Shown: positions 1 through 7,054 of the stretch, piece after piece | Layout of the letters: the number at the start of each line of letters is the position of its first letter | Position numbering within the stretch: position 1 is the stretch's first letter | NCBI RefSeq assembly: GCF_000189755.2 | Contig: NZ_KI912183.1 | Span: forward strand, 1,552,257 to 1,616,256 | DNA length: 64,000 nt | Direction: 5' to 3' | DNA from: Desulfotomaculum nigrificans DSM 574 | Lineage (GTDB): Bacteria > Bacillota > Desulfotomaculia > Desulfotomaculales > Desulfotomaculaceae | Notes under the pieces: generated by a model | Told to the model about the DNA's origin: nothing | The model's input: only the letters and a program-made list of their open reading frames with translations | Databases searched by the model: none | Translations under genes and position numbers: made by a program

Positions 1-1
1 T

Positions 2-160
2 TGTCCGGAATGTGTCCGGACAAATTATTCTCCACGGTGTATTTCATTTCCAATTTTTTTTAAAAATACTATATCGTGTATTTTAAAATGGCTTATGTCC
101 GGACATTTTCCGGATATTCATTACATGTTTCAGGTTTTATGTCCGGACAATATCCGGACA
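2..160. repeat. Array of paired TGTCCGGACA palindromes
   Basis: The 10-bp palindrome TGTCCGGACA occurs intact at 13-22, 96-105 and 140-149. Each intact copy has a degenerate partner whose start is 11 bp away (2-11, 107-116, 151-160), so the sites come as pairs one helical turn apart on AT-rich DNA. This is what a cooperatively bound operator, a centromere or iterons look like. No protein can be assigned. The array begins at the window edge and may continue to the left. Confidence 0.6.
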
Positions 161-198
161 TAAATTAATTTTTTCGTATAGCTGCCGCAGGATAAAGT

Positions 199-886
199 TA
201 CCCCTGCCGGGGTTTTGACTGCCCTTACCAGGGCAGAAATCATTTCACTTCCTGATCATTTTTTTACCGGCCACTTACATTGCTGCCGCAATGCAAGCAG
301 CACCTACCGGTGCTGTGGCACCCTGGGCTCCCGCCCAGGTGCTTAGCTTTGCTATTGCCTTGACACTACCGTTATCAAGGCAATAGCAAAGCTAAGGTTT
401 GACGCCCCCTGCCAGGGTCGTTTATTTATACCTACCGGTCTAAATAAACGACCCTACGGGTCTTGGACGCAAACCTTCCTACCGGAAGCTTTGCAATATT
501 CATCCGCCATTGGCCTGTTCCCATCAGCCCAACGGCTATGTATTTCTTACAGGTCTTTATTCGACCCATGCGACTCCCGTCGCTCTCGACCGGGTCCCTA
601 AGCCGCCCTACCGGTCCGTCTCACCTACCGGTCATCGACGTTTAGACTCCATACATAGGAACGATCCCTATGATGGAAAATACTCATTTGGGAAAAATGA
701 GCTGAGACAAGTGATTTAAGGCAGTTACCACTGCCGCAGGTTCTACCGAACTTATTTCCAATCAACCTGGTTTCCACCAGGTGAAATATAATCACATGTG
801 CTGTAACCCCAGCACTTGGGACAAAATTGTTGCAAAGCTATTCCCCCGTCAGGGGATGGCCTGGCTTGCACCAGGCCAGAACAATT
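199..886. other. Gene-free array of about 20 short hairpins with TNCC loops
   Basis: No credible gene is present. The stretch is a chain of short GC-rich inverted repeats. Many have the tetraloop TACC (219-236, 298-315, 475-488, 720-735, 740-751) or a relative TGCC, TCCC or TTCC (201-212, 278-293, 322-339, 570-583, 765-782). Two long stems stand out: a perfect 22-bp stem with arms 342-363 and 375-396, and a 14-bp stem with arms 415-428 and 441-454, both with TACC at the tip. At several tips the loop with its closing pairs reads ACCTACCGGT. It could be a structured RNA (the other strand would show GGNA loops), a single-strand initiation or transfer site, or amplified palindromic repeats. I see no promoter or terminator that fixes the strand. 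Confidence 0.6.
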
Positions 887-903
887 AACGTCACTATTTT
901 GAC

Positions 904-1281
904 TTAGATTCTTTCTACAATCAGTGCTTTTTTGCCGAACTTCCTCACATCAGCCTTAGCAATTTCCACTAAAGTATTTAAAAACTGATGGTTACGAAGG
1001 AGTTTATTAACACCTTCTTTTTGAAATATTTTTATCAACTGTTTTATCCGGTGTTTTGTCCACCTGTTCTCAAGAACTCGGCGGGCTTTCAGCATTTTTT
1101 CCATCTTTTCTGCAGAGATGCCGGCTTCACACCAGTAGCACAAATAGTCAGGGCCGCCGGGGAATCCTATATATGTCCCGTGCTCGCAGTGAGTAAGGCA
1201 GTAATCACATTCCTCGCTACCACCGTTGATGGAAGGGTAAAAAGGGTTACCACAGGTTTTGCAGATCTTTTCAACTAACAT
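904..1281 (-). CDS. Small zinc-ribbon protein of unknown function
   Basis: A 125-residue protein whose first 55 residues hold several Cys pairs (CKTCG near residue 7, CDYC near 26, then CEHG and CYWC), typical of treble-clef or zinc-ribbon folds. The rest is basic and helical. The start has a good ribosome binding site, GGGAGGG, eight bases upstream. It is the last gene of the minus-strand accessory cluster, 15 bp downstream of the DUF6573-like gene and probably cotranscribed with it. I do not recognise the family; a small nucleic-acid-binding accessory protein is a guess. Confidence 0.6.
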   Translation of the reverse strand: MLVEKICKTCGNPFYPSINGGSEECDYCLTHCEHGTYIGFPGGPDYLCYWCEAGISAEKMEKMLKARRVLENRWTKHRIKQLIKIFQKEGVNKLLRNHQFLNTLVEIAKADVRKFGKKALIVERI

Positions 1282-1296
1282 TTAAAAACCCTCCCT

Positions 1297-1683
1297 TTAA
1301 TCTTCATCCGGCAGCATGATGGTGACAACGGGCTCTCCCCTGTCACCCGGGTGGCACAGTGCTTTGAGCTTCACTGTTTCTCGGTGATTATCCCTTACCG
1401 CTTCAACACTAAACATGATCTGTGATTGTGCCCTGCTTCGTCTGGCGGCTAAGTAACACATCCAGAGGACATCCCAAAGCCGGCCGGTCTCTGATTGACC
1501 TTGGGTACGATCTGCTTCATCCGGAGTAATTAGTTCCGTCCACACAGCCTGGGTAACAGCTACAGGATATCTAAATCCTACTTCCATGGCAGTTTGAGAA
1601 ACATCAATTAACACACCGTCTTCAATAGCCTGTTGTCTGGTATAAGTGTAAATTACTTCCCCAAAATCTAATAAACTTTCCAT
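1297..1683 (-). CDS. DUF6573-like accessory protein
   Basis: A 128-residue cytoplasmic protein. Its N-terminal part (FGEVIYTYTRQQAIEDGVL..., then a segment ending RYPVAVTQAVW) and the later GRLWDVLWM motif match what I know of the DUF6573 family, found on plasmids and conjugative elements beside ArdC-type genes, as here. No biochemical function is known to me. The start is set by a strong site AAAGGAGGGAGG, but that site is 27 nt from ATG because a 20-nt hairpin lies between them. Confidence 0.6.
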   Translation of the reverse strand: MESLLDFGEVIYTYTRQQAIEDGVLIDVSQTAMEVGFRYPVAVTQAVWTELITPDEADRTQGQSETGRLWDVLWMCYLAARRSRAQSQIMFSVEAVRDNHRETVKLKALCHPGDRGEPVVTIMLPDED

Positions 1684-1722
1684 GTTCTTGATACCGGCTG
1701 CCGCCGGTATCCTCCCTCCTTT
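1684..1722 (-). promoter_or_regulatory. Ribosome binding site with hairpin before the start codon
   Basis: On the minus strand the order is Shine-Dalgarno (1711-1722), hairpin (1691-1710, arms ATACCGGC and GCCGGTAT, loop GGCA), seven bases, then ATG at 1683. With the hairpin folded, the spacing becomes about seven bases, which is ideal. The same design occurs before the genes starting at 3570 and 5270, and in looser form at 2271. Confidence 0.6.
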
Positions 1723-1772
1723 CGGATTGAATTTACCGGCCTGCAGCCTGGTATTTTCTTGCTACGCTATGC

Positions 1773-1800
1773 TTGATTATCACCACAAAAAATGTATAAT
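1773..1800 (+). promoter_or_regulatory. Sigma-A-type promoter, plus strand
   Basis: TTGATT at 1773-1778 and TATAAT at 1795-1800 are separated by 16 bp. An inverted repeat, ATGCTTGATTA and TAATCAAGCAT, overlaps the -35 box and follows the -10 box, so it could be an operator. The promoter points towards the 3' end of the small minus-strand peptide gene at 1885-1995. Confidence 0.55.
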
Positions 1801-1806
1801 TTAATC

Positions 1807-1900
1807 AAGCATACTCCTCTGTGAAGGAGGAGGCGTGTGGTTTTTTAATCGTGAACCTTTATTTATCTACGTTAGGTTTTAAACCTAACGCTTTTTCTTT
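1807..1900 (+). ncRNA. Candidate short RNA antisense to the 3' end of a small peptide gene
   Basis: A transcript from the promoter at 1773-1800 would run about 90 nt to the terminator at 1870-1900 and overlap the last codons of the convergent peptide gene. It contains a CTCCT/AGGAG hairpin. The convergent arrangement, a short regulatory RNA overlapping the 3' end of a small hydrophobic peptide gene, is the layout of Gram-positive type I toxin-antitoxin systems. The assignment is an inference from layout only. Confidence 0.35.
1870..1900 (+). terminator. Intrinsic terminator
   Basis: A 21-nt palindrome (CGTTAGG and CCTAACG around TTTTAAA) is followed on the plus strand by CTTTTTCTTT. It ends the short plus-strand RNA and overlaps the stop codon of the opposing peptide gene. 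Confidence 0.6.
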
Positions 1901-1995
1901 CTCTTGCGGCTGACGCCAGCATGTTTAAGTTCAACCAGTTTCGTCAGCAGTGTAATGGCTGCTGACAGAACCTGGAGCAACTCAGTTATCGGCAT
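1885..1995 (-). CDS. Small 36-residue peptide, possible type I toxin
   Basis: ATG at 1995 is preceded by GAGGGGGTGA with five-base spacing, so the short frame is well supported. The peptide has an aliphatic, probably amphipathic helix for about 25 residues and then a very basic tail (SRKRKKKR). That composition is seen in small membrane-active peptides, but I recognise no family. A long hairpin just upstream (2006-2059) traps part of the ribosome binding site, and a candidate antisense RNA runs into the 3' end. It may instead be a harmless leader peptide. Confidence 0.45.
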   Translation of the reverse strand: MPITELLQVLSAAITLLTKLVELKHAGVSRKRKKKR

Positions 1996-2005
1996 GAGCG
2001 TCACC

Positions 2006-2059
2006 CCCTCTCTCTGTTGGTCCCACACGCCTCCATGTGTAGGGACCAACAAGAGAGGG
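2006..2059 (-). promoter_or_regulatory. Long 5' leader hairpin masking a ribosome binding site
   Basis: Arms 2006-2028 and 2037-2059 pair over about 21 bp with two bulges, including GTTGGTCCC against GGGACCAAC. The GGG of the peptide gene's Shine-Dalgarno lies in the stem, opposite CCCTCTCT, so translation should be poor until the stem is opened or processed. Confidence 0.5.
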
Positions 2060-2094
2060 TTGCGTCAGGGCTGTACCACCAAACCCATATTCTT

Positions 2095-2271
2095 TTAATT
2101 ATTTATCAGGTAGTTGATTAGATGGGCGCCAAAGTACAGCGGCACCGCGACAATCAAAAACCTGAACAGCTTACGCTCGAAAAAATCATCCAGCCGGTTG
2201 AAGGTATCCATCAGTGTATCTTCACCGGTTGGTTGGCTTTCGTAAACAGCCTTTCGTTGTACTTGTTCCAT
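2095..2271 (-). CDS. Small single-pass membrane protein
   Basis: A 58-residue protein beginning MEQVQRKAVYES with a hydrophobic C-terminal segment (LFRFLIVAVPLYFGAHLINYL), probably a membrane anchor. I chose ATG 2271 over TTG 2304, which lies inside a hairpin. The strong site AGGGAGGTG (2319-2327) is followed by a perfect 12-bp hairpin (2289-2300 with 2307-2318) and 17 more bases before ATG 2271. Function unknown. Confidence 0.5.
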   Translation of the reverse strand: MEQVQRKAVYESQPTGEDTLMDTFNRLDDFFERKLFRFLIVAVPLYFGAHLINYLINN

Positions 2272-2331
2272 ACTTAAAGCCGGGTATGGCCCTGCCGGGG
2301 CCAATTCCCCGGCAGGGCACCTCCCTGCTAT

Positions 2332-2520
2332 TTACTTTTTATTTGGCATTTTCCATTTAACTTCTCCATTCAAGAAGTCATAATAGAAAAGCAGCTCTTC
2401 TCCATTTTGATCAATTACAATTTTCCCTCCAGGTAAAAAAGGAAAATCAACTACCTGGAAATATGAAAGATCAAAATTTTCGTCTAGGTACTGCATAACC
2501 ATCTTTTCATTATTATTCAT
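2332..2520 (-). CDS. Small hypothetical protein
   Basis: 62 residues starting MNNNEKMVMQYL, with alternating beta-type sequence in the C-terminal half. ATG 2520 has AGGTGAAGGT just upstream; the longer frame from 2565 has no usable binding site. It lies 51 bp after the Toprim gene in the same direction and is probably cotranscribed. I do not recognise it. Confidence 0.5.
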   Translation of the reverse strand: MNNNEKMVMQYLDENFDLSYFQVVDFPFLPGGKIVIDQNGEELLFYYDFLNGEVKWKMPNKK

Positions 2521-2571
2521 ACCTTCACCTATCCCCAGGGTCTTTGTACTGCTGAATAAGACCATCCTCTT

Positions 2572-3570
2572 TTAACTTATCTTTCTAAACAAAAACTTGC
2601 ACCCGGCTACAGCGGCATCATCTGCGCCTTTGAATTTTTTGTACCAAAGGGCTTCACATAACCGCCTGCCGGTTCCGGCTACCGCCTTCCGAAATTCTTC
2701 GCAGGCTCTGCGGACGTGCAGGTTGGTATACTTGTCCTGGTCAAAGGCCTCCACTACTTCGTGATCAGGGAAATCACGCTGGAGGACTTCTACTGCTTCT
2801 GACCACGTATTAGCGCTTACGGTACCCAGTACCACAGCGCCGATCTTTTGACTGAGGATGGTAGCCTTTAAGGCCCCTTCCGTTACCCAGATTCGGCTGT
2901 CCTTTATCACTTGCGGCCTGGCCACATGTACCGGAACTCCGGAACAGGCTCCCGATTGTTTATTTCCCGAACTAAATATCTGGTATTTTCTCCTCTCTAC
3001 ATGTTTGTCCAGCCTGATCTGCAGGGCTTGGATTTTCCCCGTGCTGTTCAGGATGGGAAATACAAACCCGGGAGAGTAGTTGAAACACCAGTAATACCCG
3101 TTACCTTTTTTATTAGGGGCCTGGTAGAACCCAGGAACTCCTTTCAGGTTATGACCCATATTTATGAGTCGCTGGCACACTTCCCAAGGCTTTATGCCGG
3201 TGAGTGACCGAAAGCCTGCTTTCTCGACTTCTTCAACCGTTAAGCCGCGGCGTTTTAGCTCTTTGATGTGGTGGTATTCCAGGGACAGGAGGTCCAACAT
3301 AGACCTGTATACCCGGTCGCACACTTCAATTGGAGCTTTTGCAGCAGCTCTTTCTACCCTGTCTACGGGCCGGTAATATATCGGTGTAGCAGTCAGCTTA
3401 TGCAGCCAGCCGCCCATTTTACCCGATACCGGGTGGTTGCTCTCAATGCGCATGCAGATAGCTATGCGGTCGTTGAAAGAACACCAGTCGGTTTTGCCGC
3501 AGATGGGGCAGGGCTGATGCCGATTCACCCGTTGTAACGGTTGGTTTACATACTTTTTGGCATAAGTCAT
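2572..3570 (-). CDS. Toprim-domain primase-like protein (DUF3854 type)
   Basis: A 332-residue protein. The N-terminus has Cys motifs (CPICGKTDWC near residue 21, then a further Cys) resembling the zinc-binding domain of DnaG-type primases. The C-terminal third has a Toprim-like core: VTEGALKATIL carries the conserved Glu, and VVEAFDQDKYTN carries the DxD acidic pair. This resembles DUF3854/Toprim proteins of phages and plasmids that prime or assist DNA synthesis. There is no separate helicase domain. AAAGGAGGTGAAG (3593-3606) is separated from ATG by a GGCGGC/GCCGCC hairpin (3577-3592), leaving six bases after it. Confidence 0.65.
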   Translation of the reverse strand: MTYAKKYVNQPLQRVNRHQPCPICGKTDWCSFNDRIAICMRIESNHPVSGKMGGWLHKLTATPIYYRPVDRVERAAAKAPIEVCDRVYRSMLDLLSLEYHHIKELKRRGLTVEEVEKAGFRSLTGIKPWEVCQRLINMGHNLKGVPGFYQAPNKKGNGYYWCFNYSPGFVFPILNSTGKIQALQIRLDKHVERRKYQIFSSGNKQSGACSGVPVHVARPQVIKDSRIWVTEGALKATILSQKIGAVVLGTVSANTWSEAVEVLQRDFPDHEVVEAFDQDKYTNLHVRRACEEFRKAVAGTGRRLCEALWYKKFKGADDAAVAGCKFLFRKIS

Positions 3571-3606
3571 ATATCCGGCGGCTGCTGCCGCCCTTCACCT
3601 CCTTTA
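3571..3606 (-). promoter_or_regulatory. Ribosome binding site with hairpin before the start codon
   Basis: Shine-Dalgarno 3593-3606, hairpin 3577-3592 (GGCGGC AGCA GCCGCC on the minus strand), then GGATAT and ATG 3570. A second hairpin of similar sequence (GGCGGC TTT GCCGCC on the plus strand) lies upstream near 3613-3627, between this gene and radC. Confidence 0.55.
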
Positions 3607-3645
3607 GGTTTTGGGCGGCTTTGCCGCCTTTTAGATTATTACCTT

Positions 3646-4395
3646 TTATATAAGTCCCTTGGCCTTTAAGCTTACAAACTGCTCAAAACCAATTACGATA
3701 TGGTCCAGGATTTGTACCCCGATAATTTCACCGGCCTCCATCAGTCTTTTAGTAATAGTAATATCTTCTTGGCTAGGTGTCGGGTCGCCGCTGGGGTGGT
3801 TGTGTACCAGAATTATACTGGCCGCACTCCGGCGGATGGCCCGTTTAAACAGCTCCCTGGGATGAACCATAGAAGAATTTAAAGTTCCGATGGAGACTAC
3901 TTCTTTTGCTATCACCTGGTTTTTGATATTCAGAAGAACGGCCACAAAATGCTCTCGGTCCAGCAATTTTACTTCGTCCTTAAGCCAGTGGTAGACGTCT
4001 TCTGGGCCTCGAATTACAACAAGATTAGATGGAACTGCCTTTGACAGTTTTTTAGTCAAAGCAAAGGCGGCCATTAATCTAGCAGCCATACTTGGCTTTA
4101 CTCCCGGGTAGGCCATTAACTCTTCCTTGCTCATATTTAAAAAATCTACCAGGTTCATTGACATAAGGGCAGTCATTGTCTCATCCGGAATATTTCCTAA
4201 GAGAGCCGTTAGGATTAATTCCATTGAAACGTTATCATCCCCGGCGATATTGTATATGGCCCGTGTCTCCATTAACTTACCAGCGAGACTCTTCTCTTTT
4301 CTGGTGTAGTCTTTACTTTCCCACATAGAAAGCTGTTGCATATATGTGGTACCGGCCGGAACGGCCTTCATAAAGACAAAAAGAGAACGTTTCAA
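3646..4395 (-). CDS. radC: RadC-like JAB-domain protein
   Basis: The C-terminal half is a complete MPN/JAMM domain: HNHPSGDPTPSQED carries the metal-binding His, His and Asp, with the preceding SASIILV-like strand. The N-terminal half has the helix-hairpin-helix region of RadC proteins (MAYPGVKPSMAARL). RadC proteins are common on plasmids and phages; a repair role is doubtful and the biochemical activity is not settled. The start is uncertain. TTG 4395 and ATGs at 4371, 4341 and 4326 are all in frame, none has a clear binding site, and the family comparison favours one of the later ones. Confidence 0.75.
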   Translation of the reverse strand: MKRSLFVFMKAVPAGTTYMQQLSMWESKDYTRKEKSLAGKLMETRAIYNIAGDDNVSMELILTALLGNIPDETMTALMSMNLVDFLNMSKEELMAYPGVKPSMAARLMAAFALTKKLSKAVPSNLVVIRGPEDVYHWLKDEVKLLDREHFVAVLLNIKNQVIAKEVVSIGTLNSSMVHPRELFKRAIRRSAASIILVHNHPSGDPTPSQEDITITKRLMEAGEIIGVQILDHIVIGFEQFVSLKAKGLI

Positions 4396-4423
4396 TGGAA
4401 TACCATCGATAAACGTTCTCTTT
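4380..4423 (-). repeat. 13-bp inverted repeat overlapping the radC 5' end
   Basis: AAAGAGAACGTTT at 4380-4392 and AAACGTTCTCTTT at 4411-4423 form a 13-bp stem with an 18-nt loop. On the minus strand it is followed by TTTTTGTCTTT, like a weak terminator. It lies on top of the first possible radC start codon, so it may attenuate radC. Confidence 0.45.
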
Positions 4424-4468
4424 CTTAAATCCCGCCCTTTATGGCGCCTTGCTTTTAGTTAGCGAGTT

Positions 4469-4813
4469 TTACTTCGCTATTGATTCTAATTTAGCTGCTC
4501 TTACTACAAGATAGCTGGTATCTGCTTCTATTTTATCCAGTCTTCTTTCAATACGATCCATCCGGTCATTTTGCATTTCCCGATCATCATATAACCCGCG
4601 CAGTTTTTCAACGACCTGGTTTTCAATCTTAGTTTCAAGTTTTAATAAGTTGGCTTCCAGCTTTACTTGTCCTTCAGTTAATACCTGAAGTTGCCGAATT
4701 ACCATTTCTTGAAACTTCCTATTCTCCTGAAGTTCTTGGAGTACATATTCTTGAAACTTCCGGTTCTCCTGAAGTTCTTGGAGTACATATTCTTGAAACT
4801 TTTCCTGTTCCAT
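4469..4813 (-). CDS. Coiled-coil protein with tandem repeats
   Basis: 114 residues, almost all heptad-like helix rich in Glu, Gln, Leu and Lys. The N-terminus has near-identical 14-residue repeats (KFQEYVLQELQENR twice, then a third diverged start KFQEMVIRQLQ). The DNA repeat unit is 42 bp, so copy number can change without breaking the frame. ATG 4813 was preferred because the protein then starts directly with the repeat and AAAGGA lies upstream. Probably a self-associating accessory protein; no known family recognised. Confidence 0.55.
   Translation of the reverse strand: MEQEKFQEYVLQELQENRKFQEYVLQELQENRKFQEMVIRQLQVLTEGQVKLEANLLKLETKIENQVVEKLRGLYDDREMQNDRMDRIERRLDKIEADTSYLVVRAAKLESIAK
4715..4798. 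repeat. Tandem 42-bp repeat, two nearly identical units
   Basis: Units 4715-4756 and 4757-4798 differ at about two positions and encode the 14-residue coiled-coil repeat. A partial third unit precedes them. Such recent repeats commonly expand or contract by slippage. Confidence 0.7.
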
Positions 4814-4835
4814 ATTCCCCAATCCTTTCCAGGGG

Positions 4836-5270
4836 TTACAGCTGCTTGGCTCTAATAGCAAACCAGGCTTCCCCGTCTTTCATTACATTATACTCGATCT
4901 CAAACTTCTTGTTCAGACCATCTTGCAGTGATTTTCCGACACCGTTTTTGGCAATGATTATTTGGGCATCCTTGCCGTTTTCTACCTGACAGATGGCTCT
5001 GGTGTTGCCGTTTTTGGTTACTTCCACTTTGGTGACAGTAACCGTTGCTGTGGGGTTCTCTTTTTCACTCTTTGCTGCCCCTTCGGTTTCGGTCGAAGGC
5101 TCGCCTTGGTTTCCGGTGTTATTGACAGGTTGTACGGCCGTATTTTGAACGCCAGTTAAACCGGAAAATAAAACCGGGACCACAAACATACGGCAGTCAG
5201 AACCGGACCATGCTATACATTGTTCCTGCAGGCAATCTTCAAAACCTCTGAACGGACATGCTTTTTTCAT
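4836..5270 (-). CDS. Hypothetical protein with Cys-rich N-terminus
   Basis: 144 residues. The first 30 contain four Cys (residues 5, 13, 18 and 26 or so), possibly a small metal site. A Ser/Glu/Thr-rich linker follows, then an 80-residue beta-rich domain (VTVTKVEVTKNGNTRAICQV onwards) that could be an OB-like fold. A strong Shine-Dalgarno (AAAGGAGGTGGAGG, 5299-5312) is followed by a hairpin (5279-5298) and eight bases before ATG. Function not recognised. Confidence 0.5.
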   Translation of the reverse strand: MKKACPFRGFEDCLQEQCIAWSGSDCRMFVVPVLFSGLTGVQNTAVQPVNNTGNQGEPSTETEGAAKSEKENPTATVTVTKVEVTKNGNTRAICQVENGKDAQIIIAKNGVGKSLQDGLNKKFEIEYNVMKDGEAWFAIRAKQL

Positions 5271-5312
5271 ACTTTCGGATACGGGCCTCGGCCCGCATCC
5301 TCCACCTCCTTT
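5271..5312 (-). promoter_or_regulatory. Ribosome binding site with hairpin before the start codon
   Basis: Third clear case of the arrangement: Shine-Dalgarno 5299-5312, GC-rich hairpin 5279-5298 (ATGCGGGCC against GGCCCGTAT on the minus strand), CCGAAAGT, then ATG 5270. Confidence 0.55.
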
Positions 5313-5354
5313 GATTTAGTGTAGGATTACAGGCCGCTAGGCCGTCAGCTTTCT

Positions 5355-6229
5355 TTATGCAGCACTTTTCTTTTCTAAGTCTTCTGCTGCTGCAAAAACT
5401 CTTTTCATGCACTCTTCTACATCGGATAGTACACGAAAGATAACTTTTAAAGCTTCACCGGGGTCGTTGGCAGCATAGTGCCTGATATATTCCCAGGAAT
5501 GCTGATGATATCCGCGAATACCGTGCAGCTCACACATTACAGCCGCAAACAACTCGGCAACAATTTCTTGTTCCGCCACCTGCCCGTTTTGAAGATGTCG
5601 GAAAGTGTGGTGAACTGCATGTCCGAGTTCATGAAACCATGTCTTTACGTCATGGGTATGCAGGACAATCTTCTTTCCGTTTTCACCCCAGGAGTAAAAA
5701 CCGTAGGATCTGTCGCTGCTTGGTGTGTAAATAATTTCTTGTACTCCGAACGCTTTTGCCACCTCCGCCAAGGGCGGCGGTTCAGGTGGAGCATATTTGG
5801 TTTCCGGGAGCGGTTCCCCTTCCGTGTCCTCATAACGGAATACCGGGATAAACCGAAACCCGATAACAACCATGCGTTCTTCTTCGATTTTACATTCTTC
5901 TCCCGTTTCCGGATCTATTTCTTTGGCTTTAAATATTACTTTTTTAGTCAACGGCGCTAAAATATAGAAGGCTTTGGCGCCCTTTTTAACACGCCTGTTG
6001 ACTTCTTCCCACTGTTTAAACCCCCGGGCATCTTCGGTACCGTTAAAAGCATTATGATTCTGTTGCCCATGCTCCACTTATCAGACGGTCTTTCGTCACC
6101 CGCCTGGCGGCGAAGCATTGTTCTGGCCACGGCCGGCGGCAGGTCGCCGCTTTCAAACATAGCCAACAGCCGGTTAAGGGTTGCCTTTGCTTTCTCAGTA
6201 TCAAGTTTCATGCTTGTAGGGCAGGCCAT
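5355..6229 (-). pseudogene. ardC: ArdC-like antirestriction protein, split by a -1 frameshift
   Basis: Two overlapping frames together give one ArdC-like protein of about 290 residues. The first frame (6229 to 5957) supplies the N-terminus through NRIIMLL; the second (to 5355) continues NGTEDARGFKQWEEV, matching the ssDNA-binding N-terminal domain of this family. The switch needs a -1 step at CTTTTAAC near 6042-6050, equivalent to loss of one A from TTTTAAAC. The C-terminal half is a zincin-type metallopeptidase domain with HELGH and a downstream glutamate (EIVAELF). ArdC proteins protect incoming plasmid DNA during conjugation. This may be a real mutation, a sequencing error or programmed frameshifting. 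Confidence 0.7.
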
Positions 6230-6323
6230 CTATTGCCCGCCCCTTTCACCTCCTTTGTGGTGATGGGCGGGCCGGGCCGCCTAATTACCAAACAGCAGGT
6301 TTTTTCCCTGCCTAACTTATACT

Positions 6324-6707
6324 TTAATAACCAAGAAGCAAGCCAATTTTATTTTTAACTTCAGCCAAAGTTTCAGTATCCAAATGACCGATTAACTTTA
6401 CTGAAGCCTTTGGCACCACCGTTAAATGATCTGTGACCACTTTCGATGGCTTTCTAAGGCCTGCTTCCAGCCATTTCTTAATATTTACTTCCCAGTGATT
6501 TCTAGCCGTACTGCCTGATATTTTTGCTACAACCAAGTCCAGTCTGGTGGTATTATGTTCAAGTGCACTCAACACCACTGCGGGCCTGGTTTTTCCTCCC
6601 GGCTTATCACTATATAGCATATCTTTTACAGTTACTACATCTCCCGGTGCAAATACACCTTTTCCACTAACTTTCTGCTTCTTCCCATTTTCTTTTAAAA
6701 TACTCAT
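6324..6707 (-). CDS. MazF/PemK-family endoribonuclease toxin
   Basis: 127 residues. The core FAPGDVVTVKDMLYSDK, then KTRPAVVLSA and DLVVAKISGS, is the SH3-like barrel of the MazF/PemK family, mRNA interferases that cleave RNA at short motifs. The C-terminal VVPKASVKLIGHL matches the family's last strand and helix. I chose ATG 6707 because the longer frame would lie inside the antitoxin gene. It overlaps the antitoxin by 41 bp, as expected for translational coupling. The N-terminal 20 residues are basic and not typical of the core. Confidence 0.75.
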   Translation of the reverse strand: MSILKENGKKQKVSGKGVFAPGDVVTVKDMLYSDKPGGKTRPAVVLSALEHNTTRLDLVVAKISGSTARNHWEVNIKKWLEAGLRKPSKVVTDHLTVVPKASVKLIGHLDTETLAEVKNKIGLLLGY

Positions 6708-6885
6708 CGTCTTCTTCGGTGTAACCGTCATCCTCTTCATAGAATCCAGTGGCCTCATGAAAGACCACCTTCTTCCCTGCCAGTTCCGGCCACAGCCGGC
6801 ACATAATCCGGTTGAACAGCCAGTTCTGATCTTCCCAAGTTAATTCCGAAATTTGACGATCTAATTCTTCCCTTGTTCTTGTCAT
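6667..6885 (-). CDS. Probable antitoxin of the MazF-type pair
   Basis: A 72-residue acidic protein upstream of and overlapping the toxin gene. The N-terminal helix region (REELDRQISELTWEDQNWLF) is followed by a very acidic C-terminus rich in EEDD, suitable for wrapping a basic toxin. There is no obvious AbrB or ribbon-helix-helix fold. The start has AAAGGAG 14 bases upstream and AGGA close by. Role assigned by position and composition. Confidence 0.55.
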   Translation of the reverse strand: MTRTREELDRQISELTWEDQNWLFNRIMCRLWPELAGKKVVFHEATGFYEEDDGYTEEDDEYFKRKWEEAES

Positions 6886-6980
6886 TCCTAATTTCTCCTT
6901 TCATATCCCGGCACGCTCCTTTCTAGATATAAAGCGCCCGGGGTGTCCCGCAGGCGCTGTTTTACAACGCCCACGGGGCA

Positions 6981-7054
6981 GAAAAAACGAAAAAAAGACA
7001 CACTAACAGAACAAGCCGTCTTTCTACGCTTGTTTTATCTGCCAAAGTGTCTTT
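6981..7054 (-). terminator. Intrinsic terminator of the large structured RNA
   Basis: On the minus strand AAAGACACT...ACAAGC pairs with GCTTGT...AGTGTGTCTTT in a long interrupted stem (about 6996-7054) followed by TTTTTTTCGTTTTTT. This would end a transcript coming from 7707. Confidence 0.6.

Noticed and set aside
463-719. Two overlapping plus-strand frames of 60-69 residues
   Set aside because: They run through the hairpin array, have no ribosome binding site and no protein-like composition.
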